DNA of 64,000 bases from positions 87,496,501-87,560,500 of the forward strand of contig CM059585.1 of NCBI GenBank assembly GCA_030407085.1, in the 5' to 3' direction. Shown here in pieces: positions 47,647-58,879 of this stretch. The notes under the pieces are model-generated. The model was given only the letters and a program-made list of their open reading frames with translations, did not search any database and was not told the origin of the DNA. A program made the translations under genes and the position numbers. The first letter of the stretch is position 1. Every line of letters begins with the position of its first letter. The stretch is from Trichopria drosophilae (taxonomy: Eukaryota > Arthropoda > Insecta > Hymenoptera > Diapriidae).

Positions 47647-49419
47647 AGATCATAATGATACAGACAGTAATTAGTAAAACACTGTAAACATGTAATATGC
47701 ATGGAATAGTCTATTACAATACAAGTGCTTGAAGTAAGTTGCAACTTTTATTTAATAATACATCGGCTGGCCTGTTGTCGCCTGGCTCATTTTCAATTTC
47801 CATACATATAAGAAACACTATATTGTTGTAACATATCTATCGAGGCCACTTGGACCTAAATATGATTGGACCCCCAAATATCAATATAATTTTATAATAT
47901 AATTGAAAGCTGTTAGTAAACAAACGAGTATTAAGGAATAGCCGACTCTTTACTGGGTCGAAGTTTCTGAGCGAGCGAAGCGAGCGCATCAAAATAGTAC
48001 TTTTCGAACCAAGGACGTAGAAAAAGTGATAGGTCTCCCTATTATGATTCACCCCATTCAGCATATATAATACTCTATGTAACAACTTGTTGAAGACTGT
48101 TAAAAATTCGTAAATTTGGAATTTCCATTGGTTTCACTCAATATTTTTACAGTTTCAGCGAATTTTTTAAATGCTGCATACCCGGAGACAATATTTCCAT
48201 GCGCAAAAAAAATCTATCTTTCGAAAATTGACGAGGCTTTCTCTATTTTACATGTAATTATTATTCTTGCAAGTACAAAACGTTAGGTATAGATCGTAGC
48301 TTTACAACGGTAGCTCGATTATAAAAATTGAATGATCAAAAGTTATGGACAATAATAAAAACCCGCTGCATCACAGGTGCCTCTTTCCTATAGATGTAGA
48401 TATAATGGGGAATCTCTCAAAGTATTGAAAATAAACCGACGTTGATGTGTTTGTGCAAAACGTTGTGCTCTTCAATATACTGGGAGGAAATTTAAACAAA
48501 CAATTAATAAGTACATTCGAAATTACTTACAGTGAAAATTGACCCACTTTTTGTTAAAGGTGACATTGTCACTATTTATAAGGTGGAAATTTCACTATTT
48601 TAGAGTGACATATTTCTATCTACTTTTAATAAAGTGGGATTACCACTTTAGAAATAGTAAAAATTTCCCTTTTTGCAGAAAGTCGCTTAATTTACATTTT
48701 AAGAAATTTAGAGTAAAATGTATGTAATGTGGATCGCCAGATTTCGTGAAGATTTCCTTTTTTATTTTATTCGATTTCAATATTTTAAGTTCTGAAATAG
48801 AAATTCATGAAAAAATTTGTGATTGGTGAAGGTTGCAATAGATCAGCATAAATTTGGAACAATTAACTTTTAGAATAACATATAGTGGTGATGTAAACGA
48901 AAATGAATAAAGAAGTTACAAACGGAATTTAATAATTGTTATTAAAATTATATGTGGTTAGTGCTATGAATATATAGTATGATAAAATTATCAACAAAAT
49001 GACGTTTTATGTACACGGTAAGTAGAAAACATTTTGTAAACTAAAATAAACAAAGTATAGTTAAAATGATCAGAAATCTGATTAAGCTTAAGAAAAATTC
49101 CTATCCTGGAATAATCCATTATAAGTCGACTACATCCGACTAAAAGGAGTTTTCCGTTGTCCAGAATCCGAAACATTTGTCGACAGACTGCGAAAGTCGA
49201 CTTTTAGTTGTGTAGGAACAGTCGTGCCCGGAGGAGTTGAAATAATATATCATAACAAATATACGTTGTTGTTGAAATAGCTGTTGGAAGTTGGAAACCG
49301 TTATCCTTGCAAATCTCTACAATATCTATAATAAATGTATACCTATTATCTCTGTACTATAATTTTTCACTTTTGCTTGGTATCATAATTACTAGAAAAT
49401 TTAACGTTCAAAGAAAAAT
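47647..49419. other. Gene-poor stretch with a dispersed repeat
   Basis: No gene was recognised. 47994 carries AATAGTACTTTTCG, the terminal sequence of the ACTTTACGG repeats, next to a GCGAGCGAAGCGAGCGC palindrome. 48524-48730 is a relative of the repeat at 7183 (ACTTACAGTGAAAATT). Confidence 0.45.
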
Positions 49420-50200
49420 GCTTCTGAATGAAACCAATATCAAATTGATTGCTCGTATAAAGAATTCGACGATATGCTATTAATTCGAAATGTCAATGAT
49501 TCTGGCACTTGTAACTATTCAGATTCTGATGAAGATGATTCTATGTCTAATGATTTCCCGCATGACTTGAATTATTTACGACATTTATTCTGAAACTCAT
49601 TTAACACTGGATGAAAACCATTTCTGCACATGGATAGATGGTGAACACAGATACGAGGTTGGTATTATAGATTCTCTATTGTTAAGTAAGGATTAAAGAA
49701 AGATTATTAGCCGTACTTCCTTTCAACTTTTCGAATTATTTTCTCTAATCACTCAACAAAATTATATACTAGAGTAACAAAAGAAAATGTTTATGATCTT
49801 AGTTTGGATCATTTGAATACATTTAGTGGAATTATAATAGTATCAATTTTCAACAAACGGAAATCACAACACGATTATTGGTCAAATGACTCGTGTTTAT
49901 CTTGCGAAGTTATCAAACCCGTCATGTCGCGTAGTTTCTTTGAACAAACCAAATCTAACATAAAATATTCCAAATTAACAGATAATATCCCAAACGAAAA
50001 TAATTGACAATTACGTTTTTTAATAAACCAGTTTTAAAAAATATCAAACAATTTAAATATTTTAGAAATGGAGTATCCCTGGATTAGATAAGGATCAAAT
50101 CTTTTGCAGGAACATCACTCAAGCAATTGACTAGAGGTAACAAAAAATTGTTGGGCTGAAACCCTGGCGTTTACGTACTGCGGTGAAGATTCAATAATCG
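49420..50200 (+). pseudogene. piggyBac-type transposase, degraded
   Basis: 49804-50007 reads LDHLNTFSGIIIVSIFNKRK, then DYWSNDSCLSCEVIKPVMSR and SFFEQTKSNIKYSKLTDN. This follows the DDE_Tnp_1_7 (piggyBac) layout, in which a hydrophobic FxGIxxxSxxNKR block is followed by DYWS and PVMSRxxF. Upstream, 49480-49590 encodes an acidic DSDEDDS stretch typical of piggyBac N-termini, with stops and a frameshift near 49770. About 50100-50160 may retain the FxGxxxxKQ region. The catalytic aspartates cannot be confirmed. It could be a relative of the source of the TTAA-flanked MITEs in this window. Confidence 0.6.
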
Positions 50201-50329
50201 GAAAAAAATCTACAAAATTGCGCCTTAGGTACCTACTTTGTTATGATAATTTTTTCGTCAATATTAGACGAAATTAGATAAAAAAAGAACCTCGATGATG
50301 TTACCCTCCATTCGATAAAAAAATAGACT

Positions 50330-51500
50330 ACGCGAAGTTTTATTTTTTTGATAAGCCGCCATTACGAATTCTCCGATTTTGTACATTTGTTTTAGATTTA
50401 AGTCGCCGTATTTAATTCTCTAAGCATCGTATGCCAATTCTGACGGAGGATTCTGTATGAGCGCGAGATTTTACTAGACCTCATCATCCAAATTTGCCTA
50501 ATGAAGTTCCGAAATGCGTTTTGTTTTTTTCCGTTTAGATTTATAAGTACACACAAGTTAATTTCCCTCTAACATAAATAGCAATGGTGTAATCGGAAAA
50601 AGGGGTTTCTGCACAAATTATCCCAATTATGTTATGAATATAAGGACATTATAATGTTTTTGCGATCATTAGAGAATAACCACAAAATATTATAGAACAT
50701 TTCTTCCAAAAATTACCAAACTATAACTAAAGCCAAAAGTTACTGAAAAAGTTTGACATTTCGAGAAAACTTCAGCGATCTTGTCATTTTGGTTGACATT
50801 TTCTAATAGCCTTCAGAGCATTTCAGTAATTTTCACAAACAATATTTTTATCGTGTAAAATTCTACGGGTAATATTAATATAATATAAAGTCGTTAACAT
50901 ACAGGTAGGGTTTTGAGAGTTAGGGCATGCAATGAAAAACGACTTAATTGGTAAAACGATGGCGCAAGGAAAACATTAGCTTGGGCAAGTAATTAATTGG
51001 ACACATATCTATTTCAATAGTTGGAACAACTAGTAGCTGCCTTAACCAATTTATCGTTTAGAGTCTACAGCTCTAAGCGAATGGACGAAGCAAACAATTT
51101 CTTCGTTTCTATAACCAAGTTGTTTTTACATGCATAATAATACTATTATAGACATTATTGATTAATATTAAATACTTGTATCACACTCCATATTTATTAC
51201 CGTTTTTTGAAAGTATACAAATCACATACAATTATAATATAACAGATTAAGTAAGTAATGTCCAACAAAGTTGTTGAGAATATTTTTAAAATATTTTTCA
51301 TCATTCAAATCGTCACTACGATTATATGTGTGTCACAATGCGTCTGTTTTTTTTTGCATTACAAAAGAATGCATAAAGTCATTAAAATTGCAAGGCATAA
51401 ATATATAGCCCGTTTAATTAATAATGGCGACACCACGCTATAAACGCGTTTAAAAATGCATTTTATTATTATAAAATGTACATCTCTAATCGGATTCTAA
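50330..51500. repeat. Segmental duplication, unit downstream of IR copy 2
   Basis: This block is repeated at 61915-63285 in the same order and orientation, for example GCGAAGTTTTATTTTTTTGA, AGAGAATAACCACAAAATAT, ATGCAATGAAAAACGACTT and GTCCAACAAAGT. Both blocks lead into the 3' end of an IR copy, so the duplicated unit spans gene plus downstream flank. Confidence 0.8.
51258..51443 (+). other. Small ORF (61 codons) conserved in part between the two duplicated blocks
   Basis: It starts MSNKVVENIFKIFFIIQIV with a hydrophobic segment. The counterpart at 62849 begins with the same MSNKVVENIFK and tolerates an in-frame 3-bp indel, but a later insertion throws it out of frame. Conservation may only reflect recent duplication. 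No domain is known. Confidence 0.2.
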
Positions 51501-51511
51501 TCTAATATTTT

Positions 51512-53308
51512 CTATTTCGAATTCCACAGAAACATACATATTTCAGATACGAAAAGGAATACAAATATTATCACACATACACCGAAAGGTAATATCAACT
51601 GATGTAAGATTTTATTAAATTCGTTAATCTTCTTCTGCTCCTTTCCCAAATGTCGGAAATACATATGTATTCCTTGATAATTACCAACATACGTTGCATA
51701 AGAGTGTATGAGATTCCAATGCAAAATTATACCCGAATTATGTAAATGTAATATAATTTTTCGTACAGATGTTAAAAATATTGACATTCGTGCAACACAT
51801 AATAGATCACGAGTACTATGAAGAAAATCTACTTTTAGGCAACCAATAGTTGATATTCTGTTAACTTCACGATCATAGATGAGAAGAGCTTTTACCGAAT
51901 CAAAAGCCAAATTAAACGTTACGTTTCTGTGATACATCGCATTCCATGGAGCAGTTATTCTTTCGCGTGGGGTGCTTATTATTTTATTTTCAAATGCCTC
52001 GTTTAGAGTCTTGTTTCCTACATTCAGGTTAAAAAAGCTTTCTCCACTATACATAGATTTCACGGGCGTCAATTCACTGTTCACCACGTCTTCAAGAGTT
52101 CGTAGATTGATTTTGGGAATTTGTCGAATATCCACTTCTATAATTTTGTCCGTAATTTCCATCGAATATATGAAGGATATTATCAAAATGCTCGTGTAAA
52201 AGATGCTTTCTATAACATTTGACGGCTGCATCGATCCGGAAATTCCTATGATGGTTTCTACAATATTGAATAATGACCACTGGTGTTTGTTGAAATGCAT
52301 CAATCGTGTCGACACCCATATAATAGCAGTTAAACCACTTGTCAAAATAGATACCGCGTAAACTAGAGGAAATGTTACTTCATGATATCTAGTGGGCATT
52401 ACTAAACAATATGGATCACTTAAAATCTCATACATTTCTTCCGAAGCATTCTCAATATCTGTTATATTTGGAATATTTTCACGTATCTCCAGAACATCCA
52501 GTTTATTTGATATCATAGACGAACTTAATACGGATTTTCCAAGCTTACCCCGATATAATTGCAATGAACAGTTTAGCACTGTTTGAACATATTTTACTAT
52601 TAAGAATTTTGTATTAGCATAAATCAATGTGTTAAGTGGATATCTGTGTAGATTATGAAATTTCCAGGGAAATAGTACAACCTGTGCTGAATATGTTTCA
52701 ACACTGTACTGATTGTTGAATGGATTATAATTATGAAGAATTCCTTTAAAATCTGGAGGTTCAAAAGGAACTTCATCCTGAATAATGCATCGTTTGAATA
52801 TCTGCAAAACTGACACATCAATATATCGATATTCCCACAACTGTTTCAAAAATAGCACGTAATTGGCGTTGTAAACGTAATTATGATCAATAATTAATAT
52901 TTTCGGCCGGCTTGAGATCAAATGCTTTTCCATATAATTCAAGAAGGTATAGATGCGTCGAAAGAAGATCTGGTTATCTAACGTACTATTATCCAACGTA
53001 GTCGTGTGTTGGAATATAAATAAATTTGATGAGTGAACATAATTCAGAGTTGAAGAAATTGGTATGGGTAGAGCATTAGTCTCTGCCAAACTGACTGTTG
53101 ATATTAAAAAATTGCGTCCAATTCCTTGGATAATGTCCGTGATTTGCTGAGACTCTTCTTCAAGAATCACGAGAATTTGATATATTGAAAATTCTTTCGA
53201 AATAGATTCTTGAACCCGATTCGTCAGTTCGAATATCGATTCTGTCGAGACACATAATATTTTGAAAAACAACAGAACTGTGAATAAATCTTTAATCTGC
53301 AATATCAT
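51512..53308 (-). CDS. Divergent ionotropic receptor (IR copy 2), intact, 598 aa
   Basis: Single-exon gene; ATG at 53308-53306, TAG at 51514-51512. Residues 1-22 form a hydrophobic signal peptide. Residues 23-310 are the extracellular N-terminal and first ligand-binding lobe. Residues 313-335 (FPLVYAVSILTSGLTAIIW) are the first membrane helix. Residues 345-362 (ETIIGISGSMQ) lie in the pore-loop position. Residues 365-386 form the second helix and 387-565 the second lobe, ending in NSGIILHW, a typical pre-TM3 motif. Residues 571-595 (LPFGVCVIIFVFLFVSEIC) form the third helix. This is the architecture of insect chemosensory ionotropic receptors, cation channels in sensory neuron dendrites derived from ionotropic glutamate receptors. 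Length and intronless form fit the divergent, lineage-expanded class. The ligand is unknown and I could not verify the glutamate-binding residues. Confidence 0.8.
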   Translation of the reverse strand: MILQIKDLFTVLLFFKILCVSTESIFELTNRVQESISKEFSIYQILVILEEESQQITDIIQGIGRNFLISTVSLAETNALPIPISSTLNYVHSSNLFIFQHTTTLDNSTLDNQIFFRRIYTFLNYMEKHLISSRPKILIIDHNYVYNANYVLFLKQLWEYRYIDVSVLQIFKRCIIQDEVPFEPPDFKGILHNYNPFNNQYSVETYSAQVVLFPWKFHNLHRYPLNTLIYANTKFLIVKYVQTVLNCSLQLYRGKLGKSVLSSSMISNKLDVLEIRENIPNITDIENASEEMYEILSDPYCLVMPTRYHEVTFPLVYAVSILTSGLTAIIWVSTRLMHFNKHQWSLFNIVETIIGISGSMQPSNVIESIFYTSILIISFIYSMEITDKIIEVDIRQIPKINLRTLEDVVNSELTPVKSMYSGESFFNLNVGNKTLNEAFENKIISTPRERITAPWNAMYHRNVTFNLAFDSVKALLIYDREVNRISTIGCLKVDFLHSTRDLLCVARMSIFLTSVRKIILHLHNSGIILHWNLIHSYATYVGNYQGIHMYFRHLGKEQKKINEFNKILHQLILPFGVCVIIFVFLFVSEICMFLWNSK

Positions 53309-53990
53309 TTTAACACTTTATGCTGTAATATATCTGGATTTTTGTAAAGAGGAATCACATTAGCTTACGCTGATGGCGTCTAGGCATCTGTGAAGTACGT
53401 AGTGTTAGTATAATTTTAATGTTTTTCTGAAGTATAATATTTTAACCTTGGAAAAATTGACTACAAAAATCGATAAATATAACCACGACGTGAAAGGTTT
53501 TATTTTGCGAATTATTTTTTTGTAAACTGGAGTATTGAGGTAATCGAGTATATTGGCGAAGATTTTTGAAATGCATTGTCAAATTCTGATATTGATGGTG
53601 GTATACAAATGCCTCATGTTTCAGTCAATACTATACAATTCTAAATCACCTTACATAACACATTTTGCTGTGTCCGCATATCAGTACGTATACTAGAAAA
53701 TTGCGAAGTGCATGGCTTATTGTTTTTATGAAAGCATGTAGTTGTAGTGTACCGAATGAGTCATAGTCATGTTTTTCAGTTTTGTATTCAAAATATGCGT
53801 CATTGTAAAAATCAATTCCTAAAAATCAGTACGTAGCTGAGTTTATAAACATGTTATTTTTCAGGCATTTATTGTATTTCTGAAAAATCAAAAGAATATA
53901 GTATACACTAATTTTTTATTGAGACTGCATTTCAATTAATTGAGTTAAGTGTAATTTACAATATATGTTGTTGTGAGTGTGTTTCACTTA
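53309..53990 (-). promoter_or_regulatory. Upstream flank of IR copy 2, shared with copy 1
   Basis: About 650 bp matches the region upstream of IR copy 1, starting with AACACTTTATGCTGTAATAT and including AACCACGACGTGAAAGG. It probably contains the promoter; no single motif can be assigned. Confidence 0.4.
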
Positions 53991-54025
53991 AGTATACATT
54001 GGCACAGGCACTATCATGTTCTCTG

Positions 54026-55915
54026 TGTGCATAATAATAATAATAATTTGAAGTTTGAGTTGGTTTGGTCACACAGACCGAAAACCTGAGTGCTTGGGTA
54101 GTCCCTTTGCACTCCTCCTATGACCTCCTTCTATATGGCACGGCGCATAGCCATCCAGACCGCGGCCATGGTCGCAGCCTCCATGGAGGTGATATCCTGC
54201 CTTGTCAGTGCAGGTTTGCCCATCCCTTCCACTCTATGTCTAGTGGTGGCATGGCATTCGCAAAGAATGTGTTCGGCGGTTTCTACCGCCTCTCCACAGT
54301 ACCTGCAGGCCGTCGAGTCTGACAGTCCTATTTTGTGGAGATGTCCCCGGAGATCCCCGTGCCCAGTGATCATTGCCACCAGATCTTTGGCCACCGATCT
54401 TTTGGCATTCAGGAATACCGGTTTCCATCTGCAGGGCCAGCTGTCGCCAATAAAAAGTTTGGCTTGCCTGCATCCCGGTGTGGAACCCCATATCCTTTGG
54501 TGTTCGAGCGCAACCTTCGTCCGGAATGCTTCCCGAGCGAGGTTTTTCACACGCCCACCGCGGGTGCGGGGCCAATAAAATTCTTTTTTGCTGCCACTTT
54601 GGCTAGCTTATCCGCCATCATGTTGCCTTTGAATCCACAGTGGCTTGGGATCCAGCGCAGCGTGACGCGGGTTTTCGCAGCTAGTCTATTCAGGGACTGG
54701 TAGCAGTCCCAGACTAGTCCTGACCTTGTGCTAAAGTTGTTGAGGGCCTGTAAGGCTCCCCTTTATCAGAAAAAATGGTGGTATTATTACCGTTATCCTC
54801 ATTTAGCGCTCTATATGAACACTGAATGATAGCCATTAATTCTACTTGCAAAACAGTGGTGTAGGCTCCCAAGGGGTATGTGGACCCTTTTCCACCTCTT
54901 CCTCTGTATACCCCTGCTCCACTCCCCCGCGCCCCAACTGACCCATCTGTGAACCAGTTGTTGCCGTTGAGTAGTGTCGCATGGTTGCTTTCCCAGTCTT
55001 CTCTGGTCGGGAGACTGATTTTGTATTTTTTGTCAAAAAGATAGCGTGATGACGTGTGATCTGCGATCTCGTCTAAGACGCTACCCCGAAAGTAGGCCTC
55101 CAGTGGTCCTGTTCTTTTGACAGAGCTCCTGTACCCACTCTTTGCTTTGATCCTGCGCCAGGCCTTTGCGGCTTCGGCTTTCAAAGTTATGTGAAAGGGC
55201 TCTATATCCAGGAGAACACCTAGCGCCGCCGTGGGGGTTGACCTCGCAGCGCCCGTGATACTCCTGAGTATGAGCCCTCTCACTTTCTCTAGGTCCTTGA
55301 CAGCTGTAGCCATAGTGGACCTGTTCCACCAGGCCAGTGAAGCATAGGTTAACCTTGGCTTCAGTATAGCCTCGTATATCCATAGCATAGTGGCCGGCTT
55401 GAGGCCCCAGCTGCTGCCTATGGTTCGTCTCATTAGCCATAGGGAAGCTGTGACTCCGGCACATCTGTCTTTCAGATGTTTCTTCCAGCTAAGCTTGCTA
55501 TCTAGAGTCACCCCGAGGTATTTTGCTGTTTCCGCGTACTCTAGTCTGTGTCCAGACAGAGTGAGCGGACAAACACGGTCCCATTTGCAGTTTCTGGTGA
55601 ACACCAGCACCTCTATTTTCCTAGGGTTAATAGAGAGCCCCGTTTCCTGACACCAGTGCTCCACAAATGTAAGTGCGCGCTGCATTAAACTTGTCAGCGG
55701 ACTCAAGAACGGCCCCCTGGCAATTATCAGAGCGTCGTCTGCATATCCCGTGACGTGTAGTCCAAGCTCCGTGATTCCGACCAGGAGCTCATTCATCACT
55801 ACATTCCATAGTAGTGGCGAAAAAACCCCTCCTTGTGGACATCCGGAGTCAACATAGCCCCGGATTTTCGTATCACCTTTCTCCGCTCGCAGACTACGAT
55901 TCGCCAGCACTAATT
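54026..55915 (-). mobile_element. 5'-truncated RNase H-bearing LINE (LOA/R1/I group)
   Basis: A GC-richer insert in AT-rich DNA. On the minus strand it begins inside the reverse transcriptase and ends in an (ATT)n tail at about 54026-54040, as non-LTR elements do. The order is RT, RNase H, then a C-terminal Cys/His region. GCPQGGVFSPLLW and YADD favour the LOA or R1 side. It lies between IR copies 2 and 3. Confidence 0.8.
54131..55910 (-). pseudogene. LINE ORF2 fragment: reverse transcriptase, RNase H, CCHC
   Basis: 55910-54714 encodes 398 residues. They include SGCPQGGVFSPLLW, the catalytic VTGYADDALI, KYLGVTLDSKLSWKKHL, and the start of RNase H (NWFTDGSVGARGSGAGVY). A frameshift near 54770 moves RNase H to another frame, where WIPSHCGFKGNMMADKLAK is readable at about 54610-54670. 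GNMMAD departs from the usual GNExAD, so a catalytic acidic residue may be lost. A stop (near 54555) and another shift precede 54550-54131, which ends with CRYCGEAVETAEHILCEC, a C-x2-C-H-C zinc knuckle common at the end of such ORFs. The endonuclease and the 5' half of the RT are missing. Confidence 0.8.
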
Positions 55916-56089
55916 TTCAAAATAAATTTATGTGTTGGGACACCTCAGAGATATATTGTCAGGGAAATTTTTGAAGTTGGAAAGTTTTCAATAATGTTTT
56001 CATATTGGTACACTAAAGCGTAATGTTAAAATTTTCAGAATTTAAAAACTAATATATTATGTAGTAATATCAAGGACGCGAAATGTATC

Positions 56090-56180
56090 ATTCGCGGTGA
56101 GGATGAACTTTAGGACCGAGCGTATCGAGGCCGACAAAGTTACACGAGCGAGGATGATACATTCGCGTTCGCGGTATACT
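56090..56180. repeat. Hairpin-forming GC-richer segment
   Basis: CGAAATGTATCATTCGCG and GATGATACATTCGCG flank about 45 bp. Both contain TGTATCATTCGCG-like words in direct or inverted form, so the segment can fold. Its relation to the adjacent LINE 5' end is unclear. Confidence 0.35.
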
Positions 56181-56453
56181 ATTTTCTCTTCCAAACGCCG
56201 TAAAATTTTATTATAATAAATAACCTCAAATCAAATTTTTCAAACTTTTGAGTTTATATACGAGCCACACGTGGTTTTTCAAAATTCATTATAATTTTGT
56301 TAATTAATTTATTCTCGCTTCGTGACAGCTACGTTGGAATAGTGGAAACTGTAAAATCGTCGAAGCTGATTCAGCTCTAGTGTTTTTGATAATATCTATA
56401 GTGAGTGATTGTAATTGTCGAATATAAATTTTGAGAATTTTTTTGAGGTTAAC

Positions 56454-57513
56454 ATGGTTGCAGCATGTGTGCTGTGTGGTCAATTACATGATTTAGCAAA
56501 CCTCCCATTAAACTGTGGTAATCTGATCTTTGCAGTGCGTTGTGCTGCGTGGAATGCACTGGGTTAACTGCATCCGAAATTCAGTGTTTAATGATAAAGA
56601 AAAGTGTCTTAGGATTTCATTGCCCAACTGGTAAGGACTCAATTAAAAAGCTTCCTGAACTTGTAATTACGGTAAATAAAATGGAGGAGAAATTGGACTC
56701 ATTAAAAAGTAAGGGCAACAAAAATTCCCAGGGTGCTAACGAACTTGATCAAATATCGGCCACGTTAAAACTAATACAGCGTGATTTAGCCTCGAATACT
56801 TAAGCGTTAAAGGAGCTGAATAGTGTCAAACCTGATATGCTAAGGATCAATGACACGTTATCAGAGCTTTCTACAGCGGAGGACTATAACAGTCTTAAAC
56901 AATCATTCGATGATCTTAAACCGACTGTGTCTGGTGGTACTGTTTGCAAGCGTCACTCGACCGATGATTATTTAATGGACGAATTTGAAGATCGCCATTC
57001 AAGGACATTAAATGTTACTATATACGGGGTTGCAGAATCCGAGTCGAGCCTACATTCGGAAAGGATAAACGAAGATATAAATTTAGTGAAATACATTCTT
57101 AACCAAATAAATGTCACTAATGCTGAGATTAAGGCTTGCAGATTAGATCACAAACTTCCTAGGAAAAGCCGGACACTTAAAGTTTTGTTCGAATCTCATA
57201 TATTAGCATTAACTGTTTTGCGTACCAAGTGTAAGTTGCTGTCTAATATATCTGTTAACCCTTAGTTCCGACGTCTATTTTAAGGCTTTTTCCTCCCACT
57301 ACCTGGGTCAAATATGTCTTGCATTTTGAAAATGCTTAGAGTTTATAAAATACAATTTGAATTTTCTCTAGGTCGAAAACGACCCATCCATCGGGATTAA
57401 GGGTTAGTTAAGATGAATTCGGAATTGAGTCGACGACAGGAATCTGGGGAAGAAAATTTGAAAATTAAATTAACGAGTATGCGTTCCACTCCATCAAAAA
57501 ACTCATGGTAAAT
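56454..57513 (+). pseudogene. LINE ORF1 (PHD-like finger, coiled coil, RNA-binding region)
   Basis: The ATG at 56454 opens MVAACVLCGQLHDLANLPLN, a Cys-rich start. A frameshift then gives LCCVECTGLTASEIQC and FHCPTGK, which together look like a PHD-type finger. A Lys/Glu-rich coiled coil follows (56640-56930). Next is RHSRTLNVTIYGVAESES, typical of LINE ORF1 RNA-binding domains, and ACRLDHKLPRKSRTLKVLF. A 145-bp insertion cuts the frame at 57259, and 57411-57513 resumes with KMNSELSRRQESGEENLKIK to a stop. At least one further stop lies near 56800. Confidence 0.7.
57259..57403. mobile_element. TTAA-type MITE inserted in LINE ORF1 (145 bp)
   Basis: The termini are CCCTTAGTTCCGACG on the left and CCCTTAATCCCGATG inverted on the right. 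TTAA precedes it (57255-57258) and TTAG follows, a one-base change from TTAA. Inner GGTCAAATATGTC and GGTCGAAAACGACCC resemble the element at 24800. Confidence 0.7.
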
Positions 57514-57890
57514 ATGTTTCGATTGGATTTCTTTTACAGAAATCTTACATTGCTTGTATCAAAATTTGATGAATTTTTATTGACTGTAAACATCCATAAA
57601 CCATCGATAATCCTCGCTACGGAAACATGGTTAAATATGAATATTGCCGAGTCCCAAATACTCATTCTAGGATATACACTCTTTAGATGCGATCGAGCCA
57701 ATCGTAGAGGAGGGAGGGAGGTGGCGTGGTTATGTATATTGCAGACAACTTGGGAGACTATGCGGTGACATCAACAATCCTAGACATTGATGAAAATCCT
57801 AACGAAACTTTATGGGTGAGACTCGAATTTAATAACAGAATATTTAGAACTGTATATAGGCCACCAAACATCTTCCCAGAGGACAATTTT
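57505..57890 (+). pseudogene. LINE ORF2 endonuclease fragment
   Basis: The start reads MVNMFRLDFFYRNL, then FLLTVNIHKPSIILATETWL and ILGYTLFRCDRANRRGG, the hallmark block of apurinic-type LINE endonucleases. After a frameshift the reading continues as MYIADNLGDYAVTS, LWVRLEFNNRIFRTVYRPP. It stops abruptly at the inverted-repeat element. Confidence 0.75.
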
Positions 57891-57929
57891 AAAATTTAAA
57901 AGCCGCTGAATTTTGAAAAGCAGCTAAAA

Positions 57930-58720
57930 TTTTAAGGGTCGCTGATCACGAATCCGAAGTCAGAATTGCAAAATTTAAAACAGCTGATCCAATATGGCGA
58001 TTCAAACATAGAAATAATGTTTTTCAACGAACCAGTTGGACAAATCAATCTTCCGAACGTTCGATGTAAACGGCAGTTGGTTTCCGTATATTTTTGGGAT
58101 CGCTGAATATGAATTTGATGTCAGAATTGAAAAATTTAAAATGGCGTATTCCCAATGGTGGACATCCAGAGGGTAATTCTTACATTGCCGATATCTAATT
58201 CGCAAAAGTCGATGTTTGTAAGTTCTTGAGGACCCTGGCGTATCTCACATTTATAAATGGGATGTGATTTTGAATCGTCCGTCAGCCGTCGGAAACGTTT
58301 CCCGGCTCTCACCGCGTGGAGGTGGACGAATAGAGAGCCTTTTTTTTATACTTTTAACATTTTTTATTTTTTGTTTTGTTTTTGTTATTCTGACTTCAGA
58401 TTCGTAATCAGCGACCTCGAAAACTTATATACATCGATTTTTGTAAAATTCCGATTATCGGTGTAACAGTTAGCTTCTTGATGTTCGCCATTTTGAGTCA
58501 ACCATTTTGAATATTCTAATTCTGATATCAAATTCATAAGCAGCAACCCCTAAAACTTACGGAAACCAACAGTCCTTCATATCGAACGTTCGGATGATTG
58601 CTTTGTCCAACTGATTTTTTGAAAAACATTATTTCTATGTTTGAATCGCCGTATTGGATCAGCTGTTTTAAATGTTGCAATTCTGACTTCGGATTCGTGA
58701 TCAGCGACCCTTAAAATCAT
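57930..58720. mobile_element. Inverted-repeat element built of 'ATGGCGGATCC' modules
   Basis: The left arm (about 57930-58080) contains AAGGGTCGCTGATCACGAAT, CAGCTGATCCAATATGGCG and CATAGAAATAATGTTTTTCA. The right arm (58560-58715) is the inverse of each. The interior holds further modules in both orientations. It replaces the missing RT core of the LINE. Confidence 0.7.
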
Positions 58721-58879
58721 AGGGTACATAGTTTCCAGATTGAAAAAGTTTGACTCTAACGGTTAAAATCGCGTGTGTCCAAAATTGCACCACTGGTATA
58801 CCGTATGCGCTAATAGGTTAAGTACATAAATAACAAAACATCGGAAAAACTTATCAATACGTATATCCGCCTAATTCTG

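Noticed and set aside
47496..47744. A protein with alternating Tyr and Ile
   Set aside because: It is the translation of the (TA)n microsatellite.
54065..54703. Plus-strand open frames of up to 152 codons
   Set aside because: They are antisense to the LINE reverse transcriptase/RNase H region, where the minus strand carries the recognised motifs.
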